DNA from: an uncultured Bacilli bacterium
GTDB taxonomy: Bacteria; Bacillota_I; Bacilli_A; RF39; UBA660
Assembly: GCA_949440065.1 (NCBI GenBank)
Contig: CASRZP010000056.1
Coordinates: forward strand, 1 to 8,881
Length of the DNA: 8,881 bases
Reading direction: 5' to 3'
In this document: positions 1-5,682 of the stretch, piece by piece
Layout of the letters: every line of letters begins with the position of its first letter
Numbering within the stretch: position 1 is the first letter of the stretch
The notes under the pieces: model-generated
The model's input: the letters and a program-made list of their open reading frames with translations, nothing else
Database searches by the model: none
Told to the model about the DNA's origin: nothing
Position numbers and translations under genes: made by a program

Positions 1-70
1 ATCCTAACTAATAGTGAATTGACATTTTGCTCAGTTTTCAAAGATCATTCTGTTTCCTTCTCAGGAAAGC
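1..70 (-). promoter_or_regulatory. rRNA operon leader with boxA antitermination element
   Basis: Read on the minus strand, positions 47 to 31 give TGATCTTTGAAAACTGA. This is the boxA-like sequence found in Bacillota rRNA leaders and 16S-23S spacers, where the NusB/NusE antitermination complex loads. It lies about 25 bases downstream of the start expected from the promoter at 77-105. Four strong promoters followed by boxA argue for the 5' leader of a 16S gene rather than an internal spacer. The 16S gene itself would begin to the left of position 1 and is not visible, so the identification rests on the leader alone. Confidence 0.75.
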
Positions 71-76
71 AAATTC

Positions 77-105
77 AGTATATCAAACCTACTAAGTATT
101 GTCAA
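77..105 (-). promoter_or_regulatory. rRNA promoter P4 (proximal), sigma-A type
   Basis: On the minus strand, consensus TTGACA (105-100) is followed by a 17-base spacer and TATACT (82-77), with TGA before the -10 box. Transcription would start near position 70, just upstream of boxA. It is the closest of the four promoters to the rRNA leader and is nearly identical in layout to P3. Confidence 0.8.
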
Positions 106-168
106 GCATTTTTTTAACTTTTTTTCGATTTGACATTTTTTGTTAGTTTTTTTGCACCAACGCTTTTT

Positions 169-197
169 AATATATCAAATTGAATTTACAATGTCAA
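169..197 (-). promoter_or_regulatory. rRNA promoter P3, sigma-A type
   Basis: On the minus strand, consensus TTGACA (197-192) is followed by a 17-base spacer and TATATT (174-169), with TGA before the -10 box. The flanks, GCTTGACA at the -35 and TTTGATATA at the -10, are shared with P4, so the two may have arisen by duplication. Confidence 0.8.
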
Positions 198-317
198 GCA
201 CTTTTTTTGTTTTTTTTAATTTTTTTTCGTGATTGATTTTTTTCAATTCGATAATTTAATTCAAAAGATTGATTTTTCAAAAAACAAACCTTTATTGCTT
301 TTTTGTAAAGCTCCTTT

Positions 318-346
318 ACTATAACAAAATAAAAAACATAAGTCAA
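318..346 (-). promoter_or_regulatory. rRNA promoter P2, sigma-A type
   Basis: On the minus strand, TTGACT (346-341) is followed by a 17-base spacer and TATAGT (323-318), with TGT before the -10 box. It is the second of four tandem promoters. The roughly 120 bases between it and P3 (198-317) are AT-rich, with no ORF, hairpin or further promoter that I could support. Confidence 0.65.
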
Positions 347-402
347 TCAAATTCTTATATTTTTTTATTAAATTGCAAAGGCACTTCCAAAGCAATGACA
401 CT

Positions 403-431
403 AATATAACACCTTCTAAGAAGTCTGTCAA
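403..431 (-). promoter_or_regulatory. rRNA promoter P1 (most distal), sigma-A type
   Basis: On the minus strand, TTGACA (431-426) is followed by a 17-base spacer and TATATT (408-403), with TGT directly before the -10 box (extended -10). It begins 11 bases beyond the T-tract of the terminator of the preceding gene. The spacer contains the short dyad CTTCT/AGAAG (413-423). Confidence 0.7.
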
Positions 432-441
432 TCATTTTTTC

Positions 442-476
442 AAAAAAAAAGCACTTTTTTTAATTTTGTGCTTTTT
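442..476 (-). terminator. Rho-independent terminator of the Ntdp gene
   Basis: AAAAAGCAC (446-454) pairs perfectly with GTGCTTTTT (468-476) around a 13-base AT loop. On the minus strand the hairpin runs into nine consecutive T (450-442). It overlaps the last coding bases and stop codon of the gene. It isolates that gene from the rRNA promoters that follow at once. Confidence 0.85.
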
Positions 477-1032
477 AGGAACTAAAATTTCCATTTTCAG
501 AGTCTTTTCTCAATTCTAAATACAACTTTAAATACTCCTCATTCTGCTTTTCAGAAAACATTGGTGCATGGTTTAAATAAACCTCAATCAATTCTTTCAT
601 AGCATGATTAATTACCAAATCTAAGTCGTCCGAATATTCCATTTTCTTTTTATGATATTGATATTCCAATTTATCTAAAATTTTATACTCCCCTTTTGGA
701 AAAATTCTTAAATCTAAATCATAATCAATATATTTAATAGTTCCTTCCTCTATAATATAAGGAGTAGCAATATTGCAATAATAATAGATGCCATCTTTTT
801 TCATTTGTGAAATAATGTTATACCATTTATTTTTAAAAAAATAGATAATAGCAGGTTCTTTTGTCCTCCATGTTGTCCCCTCAGATTCGATTACCTTAGT
901 TTTATTATTACCAAATACAATGTAATCTTTTTTTACATCTAACACAACAGCTTCATCCCAAGAACGATGAATTTTACCATTATGTTTATAGCATTGTATT
1001 TGATAGTGGTCTCCTACACAAATTTGCTTCAT
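475..1032 (-). CDS. ygaC: Nucleoside tri/diphosphatase, Ntdp/YgaC type (DUF402)
   Basis: A cytosolic hydrolase that removes phosphate from nucleoside tri- and diphosphates, as known for the staphylococcal family member. The 185-residue product matches the family's usual 175-180. Family landmarks are easily seen: YKHNGKIHR near residue 15, TWRTKEPAIIYF at 54-66, YYYCN at 83-87 and IDYDLDLR at 102-109. The residues I recall as the catalytic donor (Arg23) and metal/substrate ligands (Asn87, Asp103, Asp105, Asp107, Asp120, Glu123) are all present at exactly those positions. The ATG is preceded by GGTGAT three bases upstream, matching the anti-Shine-Dalgarno sequence. It follows the S41 protease gene by 46 bases on the same strand, with its own -10 box between, and ends in a strong terminator. 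The physiological substrate in this organism is unknown. Confidence 0.93.
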   Translation of the reverse strand: MKQICVGDHYQIQCYKHNGKIHRSWDEAVVLDVKKDYIVFGNNKTKVIESEGTTWRTKEPAIIYFFKNKWYNIISQMKKDGIYYYCNIATPYIIEEGTIKYIDYDLDLRIFPKGEYKILDKLEYQYHKKKMEYSDDLDLVINHAMKELIEVYLNHAPMFSEKQNEEYLKLYLELRKDSENGNFSS

Positions 1033-1048
1033 TCAATCACCTAAGAAT

Positions 1049-1077
1049 ATTATACCATAGATTTGCTTCTATTATCA
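1049..1077 (-). promoter_or_regulatory. Candidate extended -10 promoter for the Ntdp gene
   Basis: The minus strand has TATAAT (1054-1049) preceded by TGG, an extended -10. The -35 position (1077-1072, TGATAA) is a poor match. Sixteen bases separate the -10 box from the ATG, so the transcript should begin at or next to GGTGAT, giving a leader of about nine bases. Confidence 0.55.
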
Positions 1078-1078
1078 T

Positions 1079-2323
1079 TTATTTTGAAAGCTCTTCTAAA
1101 GCCCTTTGCAACTGATCATCTGTTTCATCACTAGGATTTTTAGCATATTGATCGGACAATGAAACCTCTATATCAGGAGTAATCCCTTTTGTATCATTCA
1201 CCCAATTACCTTTAGGCGTAAGCCACTTTTTCGTTGTTAATTTATATTTATCACCACTAGTTAAGGTTTTCAATTCTTGAACAGTCCCTTTACCATAAGT
1301 TTTTTCGCCAATTATAGTAGCACCTAAATTTTCTTTTAAACTAGCAATTAATACCTCAGATGCTGATGCGCTAGATGAGTTTGCTAATAAAACAAGAGGA
1401 TACTCTCTATTTTCTTTCCCACCTGAATGAACTTTTGTACGTTTTCCATTTTGCTCTAATTGATAAGCAATATGATTGGAATCCATAAATAAGTCAATCA
1501 TGTCAGAAACGGTAGTTAAATGACCACCTGTATTATTTCTAACATCTATAATTAAAGAATCTATTCCTTCATCCTCCAACTTTAACAATTCCTCTTCAAA
1601 TTGTTTTGATGTATTATTAGCAAAAATAGATACATAAAGATAACCTATTCTTTTGCCATCTTTTTCAAATTTCTTAGAGGTTACTGAAGGAATCACTACA
1701 CCCGATTTAGAAACCTTTATATCTAGTTCTTTACCATTTCTAGATATTCTAAGCACAAATTGTTTTTTAGAACTTTTTAAAACTTTTTGACTAAAGTCAC
1801 TAGTAGTTAGTTCCTTTACACTTTCTCCATCCACAGATAAAATAATATCATTTTCCTTTAGTCCTGCCTTATCTGCTGCAGAATTTTCAAAAACAGATGC
1901 AATTATCATATTATTAGTAGAAATATCTTTATAGATAGAAATCCCTATTCCACTATAACTTCCTTCTAAGTTTAGATTGAGATTACTATAATCATCATCA
2001 TCCATATAAACAGAGTAATCATCCCCTATTTCTTCTAAAACACCTTTTAGTGCTGCTGACAATAGTTTTTCCTCGTCTACTTCTCCATAATAACTTTGAA
2101 CAATACTTTGATATTCTTTAATAAATTCTTGTAACGCAGTACTGTTATCATCAGATTGTTTCTGTAATACTTTGGGATTATCCTTCATGCGGGAAAAAGA
2201 AAATCCTGCAAAAAAGCTAAAAACACAAGTAATAAGCACTAATATAACAACTTCTTGTACTTTAAAATCTTTACTTCTATCTTTCATTATTTGTTCTAAT
2301 TCTTGTTTTGTTTTATCATCCAT
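1079..2323 (-). CDS. Membrane-anchored C-terminal processing protease (S41, PDZ)
   Basis: A serine protease of the CtpA/CtpB/Prc family, which trims proteins from their C-termini outside the membrane; in Bacillus CtpB takes part in sporulation signalling. Of 414 residues, 1-23 are charged and cytoplasmic, about 24-44 form one membrane helix, and about 118-205 form a PDZ domain (GIGISI, then SAADKAGLKENDIILSVDG). The S41 core follows. The Ser-Lys dyad is visible: Ser320 in SASASE and Lys345 in GKGTVQ, 25 residues apart as in E. coli Prc, with Gln349 also kept. The C-terminus lacks the peptidoglycan-binding domain found in some homologues. The ATG at 2323 is preceded by AGGGG and a good promoter. 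Whether it is the sporulation or the housekeeping paralogue cannot be told from sequence. Confidence 0.93.
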   Translation of the reverse strand: MDDKTKQELEQIMKDRSKDFKVQEVVILVLITCVFSFFAGFSFSRMKDNPKVLQKQSDDNSTALQEFIKEYQSIVQSYYGEVDEEKLLSAALKGVLEEIGDDYSVYMDDDDYSNLNLNLEGSYSGIGISIYKDISTNNMIIASVFENSAADKAGLKENDIILSVDGESVKELTTSDFSQKVLKSSKKQFVLRISRNGKELDIKVSKSGVVIPSVTSKKFEKDGKRIGYLYVSIFANNTSKQFEEELLKLEDEGIDSLIIDVRNNTGGHLTTVSDMIDLFMDSNHIAYQLEQNGKRTKVHSGGKENREYPLVLLANSSSASASEVLIASLKENLGATIIGEKTYGKGTVQELKTLTSGDKYKLTTKKWLTPKGNWVNDTKGITPDIEVSLSDQYAKNPSDETDDQLQRALEELSK

Positions 2324-2342
2324 TTATATCGTCCCCTATTAA

Positions 2343-2371
2343 ATCATAACATACTGCTTTAAAAATGTCCA
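2343..2371 (-). promoter_or_regulatory. Sigma-A promoter of the S41 protease gene
   Basis: On the minus strand, TGGACA (2371-2366) is followed by a 17-base spacer and TATGAT (2348-2343), with TGT before the -10 box. It sits in the 57-base gap after the FAD dehydrogenase gene. The predicted leader is about 12 bases and starts at the GGGG ribosome-binding site. Confidence 0.65.
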
Positions 2372-2380
2372 TTATAAGTA

Positions 2381-3787
2381 TTATGATTTTATTTTACTTA
2401 AAATATCCCTTGCTGCCACTAAGCCAGTTGCTGCAGCCGTTACAATATTTCCAGCTTTTCCTGCTCCATCTCCTATAAAATAGATACAATCATTTTTTAA
2501 TTTAAAATGATTGTCAGTTTCTATTTCATTGCTAAAAAACTTAATCTCCGGTCCATACAATAACGTATCATCGTTACTAACTCCAGGTATTATTTTATTT
2601 AAAGTTTCTAATCCTTCTATTATATTAGTAATAATTCTATGAGGTAGTACTAAAGCCAAATCACCTGCAACGCAGTCTTTTAGTGTAGGTTCAATAAATC
2701 CTTTATTAAGTCTATGCCACTCACTTCTTCTAGCACTTTTTAAGTCTTTTAAAGACTGAATAATTGGTTTTCCATCTCCCAATACATTAGCAATTCTTGC
2801 AATAGACTCTCCATAAAGTCTTGTATTTGTAACAGGTTGTGTTAAATGCACTTTAGAAATAAAAGCAAAATTAGTATTATTACTTTTCACATTTTTTAAA
2901 GCATGCCCATTTACACATATATATCCATAATAATTTTCTTTAGCAACAAATCCCCCTGGATTTGTACAAAAAGTTCTAATTTCATCTCCATAAGTCTTTG
3001 TTTTAATGAAGATAGTAGGATCATAAATAATATTTGTAATTTCTTCCATGATATCTTTTCTAACTTCTACACGAACACCAATTTCAATGCTTTGAGAAAG
3101 ATAAGGAATATTGTATTTATCAGCTAACTCTTGGACCCATTTAGCCCCTGTTCTTCCTGGTGCCACTATAATATTTTTTCCTTCTATTGTCTCTTTCTTT
3201 TTTCCAACTTCATAAGTTATCTCATGACTTTCTTCACTAAGGGTTTGAATATCTGTTACATTTGCTCTATCAATTAAAGTCACACCTTTTTTTTCTAAAT
3301 AGTCACAGATTCCCTCAATATATTCTGGTAAGTGATCACTTCCTAAATGTTTTTGTTTAATCAAAAGAAGGCGTGCACCAGCAATTGCTACCTTTTTTCT
3401 AATAGCAATTGCTTCATCCATATTACTAGGATATACTTCTGCATCCATATGAAATTTGTTAAAAATTTCTTCCGTTTCATCAATTAACTGATAAGCTTCA
3501 CTTTCACTCATATATTTCGTTAAATCACTTTTTCCTAAAGTAGGAATAAAATTTAACTTACCGTCTGAGAATGTTCCTGCCCCTCCATAACCAGCCAAAA
3601 TAGCACATGGATTGCAATTTTGACAAGGAATTTTCTTCTTATTCATTGGACATGTTCTATTTGCTACTTTAAACCCTTTATCTAATACAGCAACTTTCAT
3701 TTTTTTGTTTTTTGTAATCAATTCATAAGCACTAAAAAGCCCTGCTGGACCAGCTCCTACTATCACTACATCATACTTTCTTTGCAT
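2381..3787 (-). CDS. FAD-dependent dehydrogenase, COG2509 type
   Basis: A flavoprotein of a widespread but biochemically uncharacterised family of NAD(P)/FAD-dependent oxidoreductases (468 residues). The N-terminal Rossmann dinucleotide fold shows GAGPAG at 11-16 and an acidic residue ending the second strand (Asp36). GGAGTFSDGKLN lies at 68-79, APGRTG at 209-214, and the C-terminal FAD-contacting stretch FIGDGAGKAGNIVTAA at 437-452. A cysteine cluster (Cys46, Cys55, Cys58, Cys61) is spaced like a metal or iron-sulfur site and sits beside the flavin fold. No membrane segment is seen. The ATG is preceded by GGTGAT three bases upstream. It is transcribed divergently from the RNHCP gene, and the S41 protease gene follows it on the same strand with a separate promoter. 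The substrate is unknown. Confidence 0.85.
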   Translation of the reverse strand: MQRKYDVVIVGAGPAGLFSAYELITKNKKMKVAVLDKGFKVANRTCPMNKKKIPCQNCNPCAILAGYGGAGTFSDGKLNFIPTLGKSDLTKYMSESEAYQLIDETEEIFNKFHMDAEVYPSNMDEAIAIRKKVAIAGARLLLIKQKHLGSDHLPEYIEGICDYLEKKGVTLIDRANVTDIQTLSEESHEITYEVGKKKETIEGKNIIVAPGRTGAKWVQELADKYNIPYLSQSIEIGVRVEVRKDIMEEITNIIYDPTIFIKTKTYGDEIRTFCTNPGGFVAKENYYGYICVNGHALKNVKSNNTNFAFISKVHLTQPVTNTRLYGESIARIANVLGDGKPIIQSLKDLKSARRSEWHRLNKGFIEPTLKDCVAGDLALVLPHRIITNIIEGLETLNKIIPGVSNDDTLLYGPEIKFFSNEIETDNHFKLKNDCIYFIGDGAGKAGNIVTAAATGLVAARDILSKIKS

Positions 3788-3802
3788 ACTATCACCATAT
3801 TT

Positions 3803-3831
3803 ATTGTATCATAAATTACTTTCATGTTATA
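3803..3831 (-). promoter_or_regulatory. Candidate promoter for the FAD dehydrogenase
   Basis: The minus strand has TACAAT (3808-3803) preceded by TGA, an extended -10. The -35 position is weak (3831-3826, TATAAC). Exactly 15 bases separate the -10 box from the ATG, so the transcript would start at GGTGAT. The site occupies the same DNA as the RNHCP promoter on the other strand. Confidence 0.5.
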
Positions 3832-3833
3832 AT
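3804..3833 (+). promoter_or_regulatory. Promoter of the RNHCP-domain gene
   Basis: TTGTAT (3804-3809) is followed by an 18-base spacer and consensus TATAAT (3828-3833), with TGT directly before it (extended -10). The ATG is 15 bases after the -10 box, so the predicted transcript begins at GGTGAT (3840-3845). Confidence 0.6.
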
Positions 3834-3848
3834 TTTTCTGGTGATACT

Positions 3849-4151
3849 ATGAAAAAATTTCATATGATAGATGAAAATTTCCTTTGTGAACACTGTCATC
3901 GAAAAGTGGAAAAACTAAATTATAGTGCTAGAGATCATTGCCCTTACTGTTTTTATTCAAAACATGTGGACATCAATCCTGGTGATAGAGCTAACCCATG
4001 TCAGGGATTACTAAAACCTATTGACATAGAAAAATTTAAAGATACTTATAAAATAATTTATCAGTGTGAAAAATGTGGAGAAATTCATAAGAATATATTA
4101 GCAAATGATGATGATATTGATATCTTAATTCAAATATCTAGTACAAAATAA
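3849..4151 (+). CDS. RNHCP-domain zinc-ribbon-like small protein
   Basis: A 100-residue protein of the RNHCP family, named for a conserved motif; no function is established. It has three CXXC pairs (Cys13/16, Cys31/34, Cys73/76), suggesting one or two zinc-binding knuckles. The family core RDHCPYCFYSKHVD with PGDRANPC lies at 28-51. An in-frame ATG at 3804 would add 15 residues, but it precedes the -10 box and has no ribosome-binding site. The ATG at 3849 has GGTGAT three bases upstream and matches where the family begins. It is divergent from the FAD dehydrogenase and ends in a terminator shared with the prepilin gene. A nucleic-acid-binding role is only a guess from the zinc-ribbon pattern. 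Confidence 0.85.
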   Translation: MKKFHMIDENFLCEHCHRKVEKLNYSARDHCPYCFYSKHVDINPGDRANPCQGLLKPIDIEKFKDTYKIIYQCEKCGEIHKNILANDDDIDILIQISSTK

Positions 4152-4178
4152 AAGCATATTTTAAAAATATGCTTTTTT
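4150..4178. terminator. Bidirectional terminator between convergent genes
   Basis: AAAAGCATATT (4150-4160) pairs perfectly with AATATGCTTTT (4166-4176) around a five-base loop. There are T-runs on both strands: six T at 4173-4178 on plus, and four A at 4150-4153 read as T on minus. It overlaps the stop codons of both the RNHCP gene (4149-4151) and the prepilin gene (4179-4177). Confidence 0.85.
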
Positions 4179-4536
4179 AATTACATATACCTAATTCTAC
4201 TTTTAGTGTGCCTTTTTGATAACTATAAGAAACTCCATCATTTTTAGTTGCGTAATCATCTCCAAAAACCTGCTTTGCAAAAGTTTCATCTAATGCATCA
4301 TCCGTTACTAATTGTTTTATAGTTACACACTTTTTTGTAGCATTTTTATATTTTGACTCATTTTCTAATAGATAAGAATAAGCACTTTCTTCAATTAAAT
4401 TTTTTTGCTGTTCAGATAGTTTTCCTGCATTGTTATTAAATTGATTCAAAACTTGAGGAAGAGCGAAAGATGCAAGCAATCCTATAACAATAATAACCGC
4501 TAATAATTCTACTAATGTAAACCCTTTTTGATTCAT
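4177..4536 (-). CDS. Type IV prepilin-like protein (ComGC-like pseudopilin)
   Basis: A secreted or membrane-held pilin subunit with the class III signal: a short leader MNQKG, cleavage expected between Gly5 and Phe6, then FTLVELLAVIIVIGLLASFALP as the hydrophobic assembly helix with Glu at mature position 5 (Glu10). The remaining globular part is small, with two cysteines (Cys70, Cys118) that could form a disulfide. At 119 residues it is close to ComGC (about 100). An ATG at 4551 would give a five-residue extension, but GGAG lies nine bases before the ATG at 4536, which also gives the normal short prepilin leader. No assembly ATPase, inner-membrane platform or prepilin peptidase gene is nearby. 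It may serve a DNA-uptake pilus encoded elsewhere; ComGC itself versus another pseudopilin cannot be decided. Confidence 0.85.
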   Translation of the reverse strand: MNQKGFTLVELLAVIIVIGLLASFALPQVLNQFNNNAGKLSEQQKNLIEESAYSYLLENESKYKNATKKCVTIKQLVTDDALDETFAKQVFGDDYATKNDGVSYSYQKGTLKVELGICN

Positions 4537-4560
4537 AAACTCACTCTCCATGATAATTTT

Positions 4561-4589
4561 ATTATAATATAAAGTACATTTTTTTTCAA
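4561..4589 (-). promoter_or_regulatory. Sigma-A promoter of the prepilin gene
   Basis: On the minus strand, TTGAAA (4589-4584) is followed by a 17-base spacer and TATAAT (4566-4561). It lies directly beyond the terminator of the upstream gene, so the prepilin gene is probably transcribed alone. The start point near 4553 favours translation from 4536 rather than 4551. Confidence 0.65.
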
Positions 4590-4590
4590 G

Positions 4591-4622
4591 AAAAAAAGAT
4601 GTCTAAAATTTCCAAACATCTT
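4591..4622 (-). terminator. Rho-independent terminator of the membrane-protein gene
   Basis: AAGATGT (4596-4602) pairs with ACATCTT (4616-4622). On the minus strand the hairpin is followed by a run of seven T (4597-4591). The stop codon TAG (4605-4603) and the last codons lie within the loop and stem. Confidence 0.75.
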
Positions 4623-5091
4623 CTCCATTACTTTGTCCATTCTTATTTTCTTCTAGCATAGTAGAAATATCGTTTACAGCTATATCAGTAGAAGGATTTT
4701 GCGCATTCATTGAAGCATTCTCATTTGTAGTATTAAAACTAGCAGGTCCATCTATTGGTACTGCTAAATTTTCTCCAGTTTCTGTTATTACTTCTGGAAT
4801 AGCTGCATTTGCTTCAACTGGAGTAGTTGGTGTAGATGATACCATATTCATATTATAAACTTCCGAAACAACACTCATATTATTTGGTGTACTTGTTGGC
4901 ATCATTTGATTCTCACTCATTGTTTCTTGTGGTGGCAAATTAACAAATCTATTCTCATGTTCTACGTTATTTTTATTAGAACCTTTTCCTTTTTTCTTCT
5001 CTACTGAATAGCCAATTAAAGCCATTAATATTAATACACAAAAGAATATCAACCATCCTGTATTTTGTATAATAAAATTTGATATATCCAT
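4603..5091 (-). CDS. Single-pass membrane protein with low-complexity tail
   Basis: Not recognised as a known family. The 162-residue product has one membrane helix at about 11-29 (TGWLIFFCVLILMALIGYS), then a lysine-rich stop (EKKKGKGSNK). About 120 residues follow that are rich in Asn, Thr, Ser, Pro, Met and Glu, with no predicted fold. The positive-inside rule puts the tail in the cytoplasm. The tail ends in the tryptophan-bearing VWKF. A GTG at 5100 would overlap the ribosome-binding site, whereas AAGGAG sits eight bases before the ATG at 5091, so that start was chosen. It has its own promoter and terminator and lies between trmL and the prepilin gene, with no clear functional link to either. 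The disordered tail suggests a scaffold or tether, which is only inference. Confidence 0.75.
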   Translation of the reverse strand: MDISNFIIQNTGWLIFFCVLILMALIGYSVEKKKGKGSNKNNVEHENRFVNLPPQETMSENQMMPTSTPNNMSVVSEVYNMNMVSSTPTTPVEANAAIPEVITETGENLAVPIDGPASFNTTNENASMNAQNPSTDIAVNDISTMLEENKNGQSNGEDVWKF

Positions 5092-5118
5092 TTCTCCCAC
5101 TCCTTATCCTATAGTGAC

Positions 5119-5147
5119 ATTTTATCACTAAATAACGTTTTTTACAA
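5119..5147 (-). promoter_or_regulatory. Sigma-A promoter of the membrane-protein gene
   Basis: On the minus strand, TTGTAA (5147-5142) is followed by a 17-base spacer and TAAAAT (5124-5119), with TGA before the -10 box. The -10 box lies inside a dyad, AGTGA (5113-5117) and TCACT (5125-5129), which could be a repressor site. Confidence 0.6.
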
Positions 5148-5175
5148 CGTCCTATAACAAATATCTAATTTTTCA

Positions 5176-5682
5176 TTATTCAGAAAGATAATCTTCTCCC
5201 TTAAATGGTTCAGTCCTAAGAAGATTAGGATAATCTTGTTGACGAAGCACTTCAAACAATACTAATGCCACACAATTAGATAAATTTAAAGATCTAATAT
5301 AATCATTAGTTGGTATTCGAAAACACTGAGATAAATGTTCTTTTAATATTTCCTTTGGTACACCTGTACTTTCTTTTCCAAATATTAAATAAATATTTTC
5401 GTTTGTATCATGGAAATCACACTCTGTATGTGGTCTTTTACCATATCGGGTCAAGAAATAAAAAGACCCTTTATTTTTACTTAAAAAATCATTCCAATTT
5501 TCATAGACATGATATTCACAATGTTCAATGTAGTTAACACCACTTCTTTTAATACTTTTCTCATCCAAAGAAAAGCCAAGCGGCTTAATTAAGTGAAGCT
5601 TGGCATAAGTACCTGCACAGGTACGCATAATATTTCCTGTATTTTGAGGAATCTCTGGTTCATATAAAACGATATTAATCAC
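5176..5682 (-). CDS. trmL: tRNA (cytidine/uridine-34-2'-O)-methyltransferase TrmL
   Basis: A SPOUT-class enzyme that uses S-adenosylmethionine to 2'-O-methylate the wobble base (position 34) of tRNA-Leu isoacceptors, acting in the cytosol. Family motifs are clear: EPEIPQNTGNIMRTCA at 9-24, FGKESTGVP at 101-109 and the knot-forming IPTNDYIRSLNLSNCVAL at 123-140. At 168 residues it is a typical minimal TrmL/CspR. The start is not ATG. TTG at 5688 is only two bases after GAGGT, while GTG at 5682 is eight bases after it and gives an N-terminus ending INIVLYEPEIP that aligns with the E. coli protein, so GTG is preferred. It overlaps the end of the thioredoxin-fold gene by eight bases, indicating translational coupling. 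No terminator is obvious downstream. Confidence 0.95.
   Translation of the reverse strand: MINIVLYEPEIPQNTGNIMRTCAGTYAKLHLIKPLGFSLDEKSIKRSGVNYIEHCEYHVYENWNDFLSKNKGSFYFLTRYGKRPHTECDFHDTNENIYLIFGKESTGVPKEILKEHLSQCFRIPTNDYIRSLNLSNCVALVLFEVLRQQDYPNLLRTEPFKGEDYLSE

Noticed and set aside
106..260. Long T and A runs as a repeat element or origin
   Set aside because: The runs are irregular, show no periodic unit or DnaA boxes that I could see, and are typical of sequence between rRNA promoters in an AT-rich genome.
241..300. Fifth minus-strand promoter, TTGAAA with a box 17 bases on
   Set aside because: The would-be -10 (AAATTA) is a poor match and lacks the TGn shared by the other four.
290..317. 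AAAGGAG on the minus strand just after P2, as a ribosome-binding site
   Set aside because: No ATG, GTG or TTG at suitable spacing opens a reading frame of useful length; it is more likely part of the untranslated rRNA leader.
2903..3127. Plus-strand ORF of 74 codons
   Set aside because: It lies wholly inside the FAD dehydrogenase gene on the opposite strand, is low-complexity, and has no ribosome-binding site or family resemblance.
3804..3848. Upstream ATG for the RNHCP gene
   Set aside because: It lies before the -10 box (3828-3833), so the extension would not be in the transcript, and it has no ribosome-binding site.
5130..5175. Terminator after trmL
   Set aside because: Only a five-base ACGTT/AACGT pairing was found, without a clean T-run, and it overlaps a better-supported -35 box.
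5310..5537. Plus-strand ORF of 75 codons
   Set aside because: It is antisense to trmL, whose SPOUT motifs are unmistakable in that stretch; no start signals are present.
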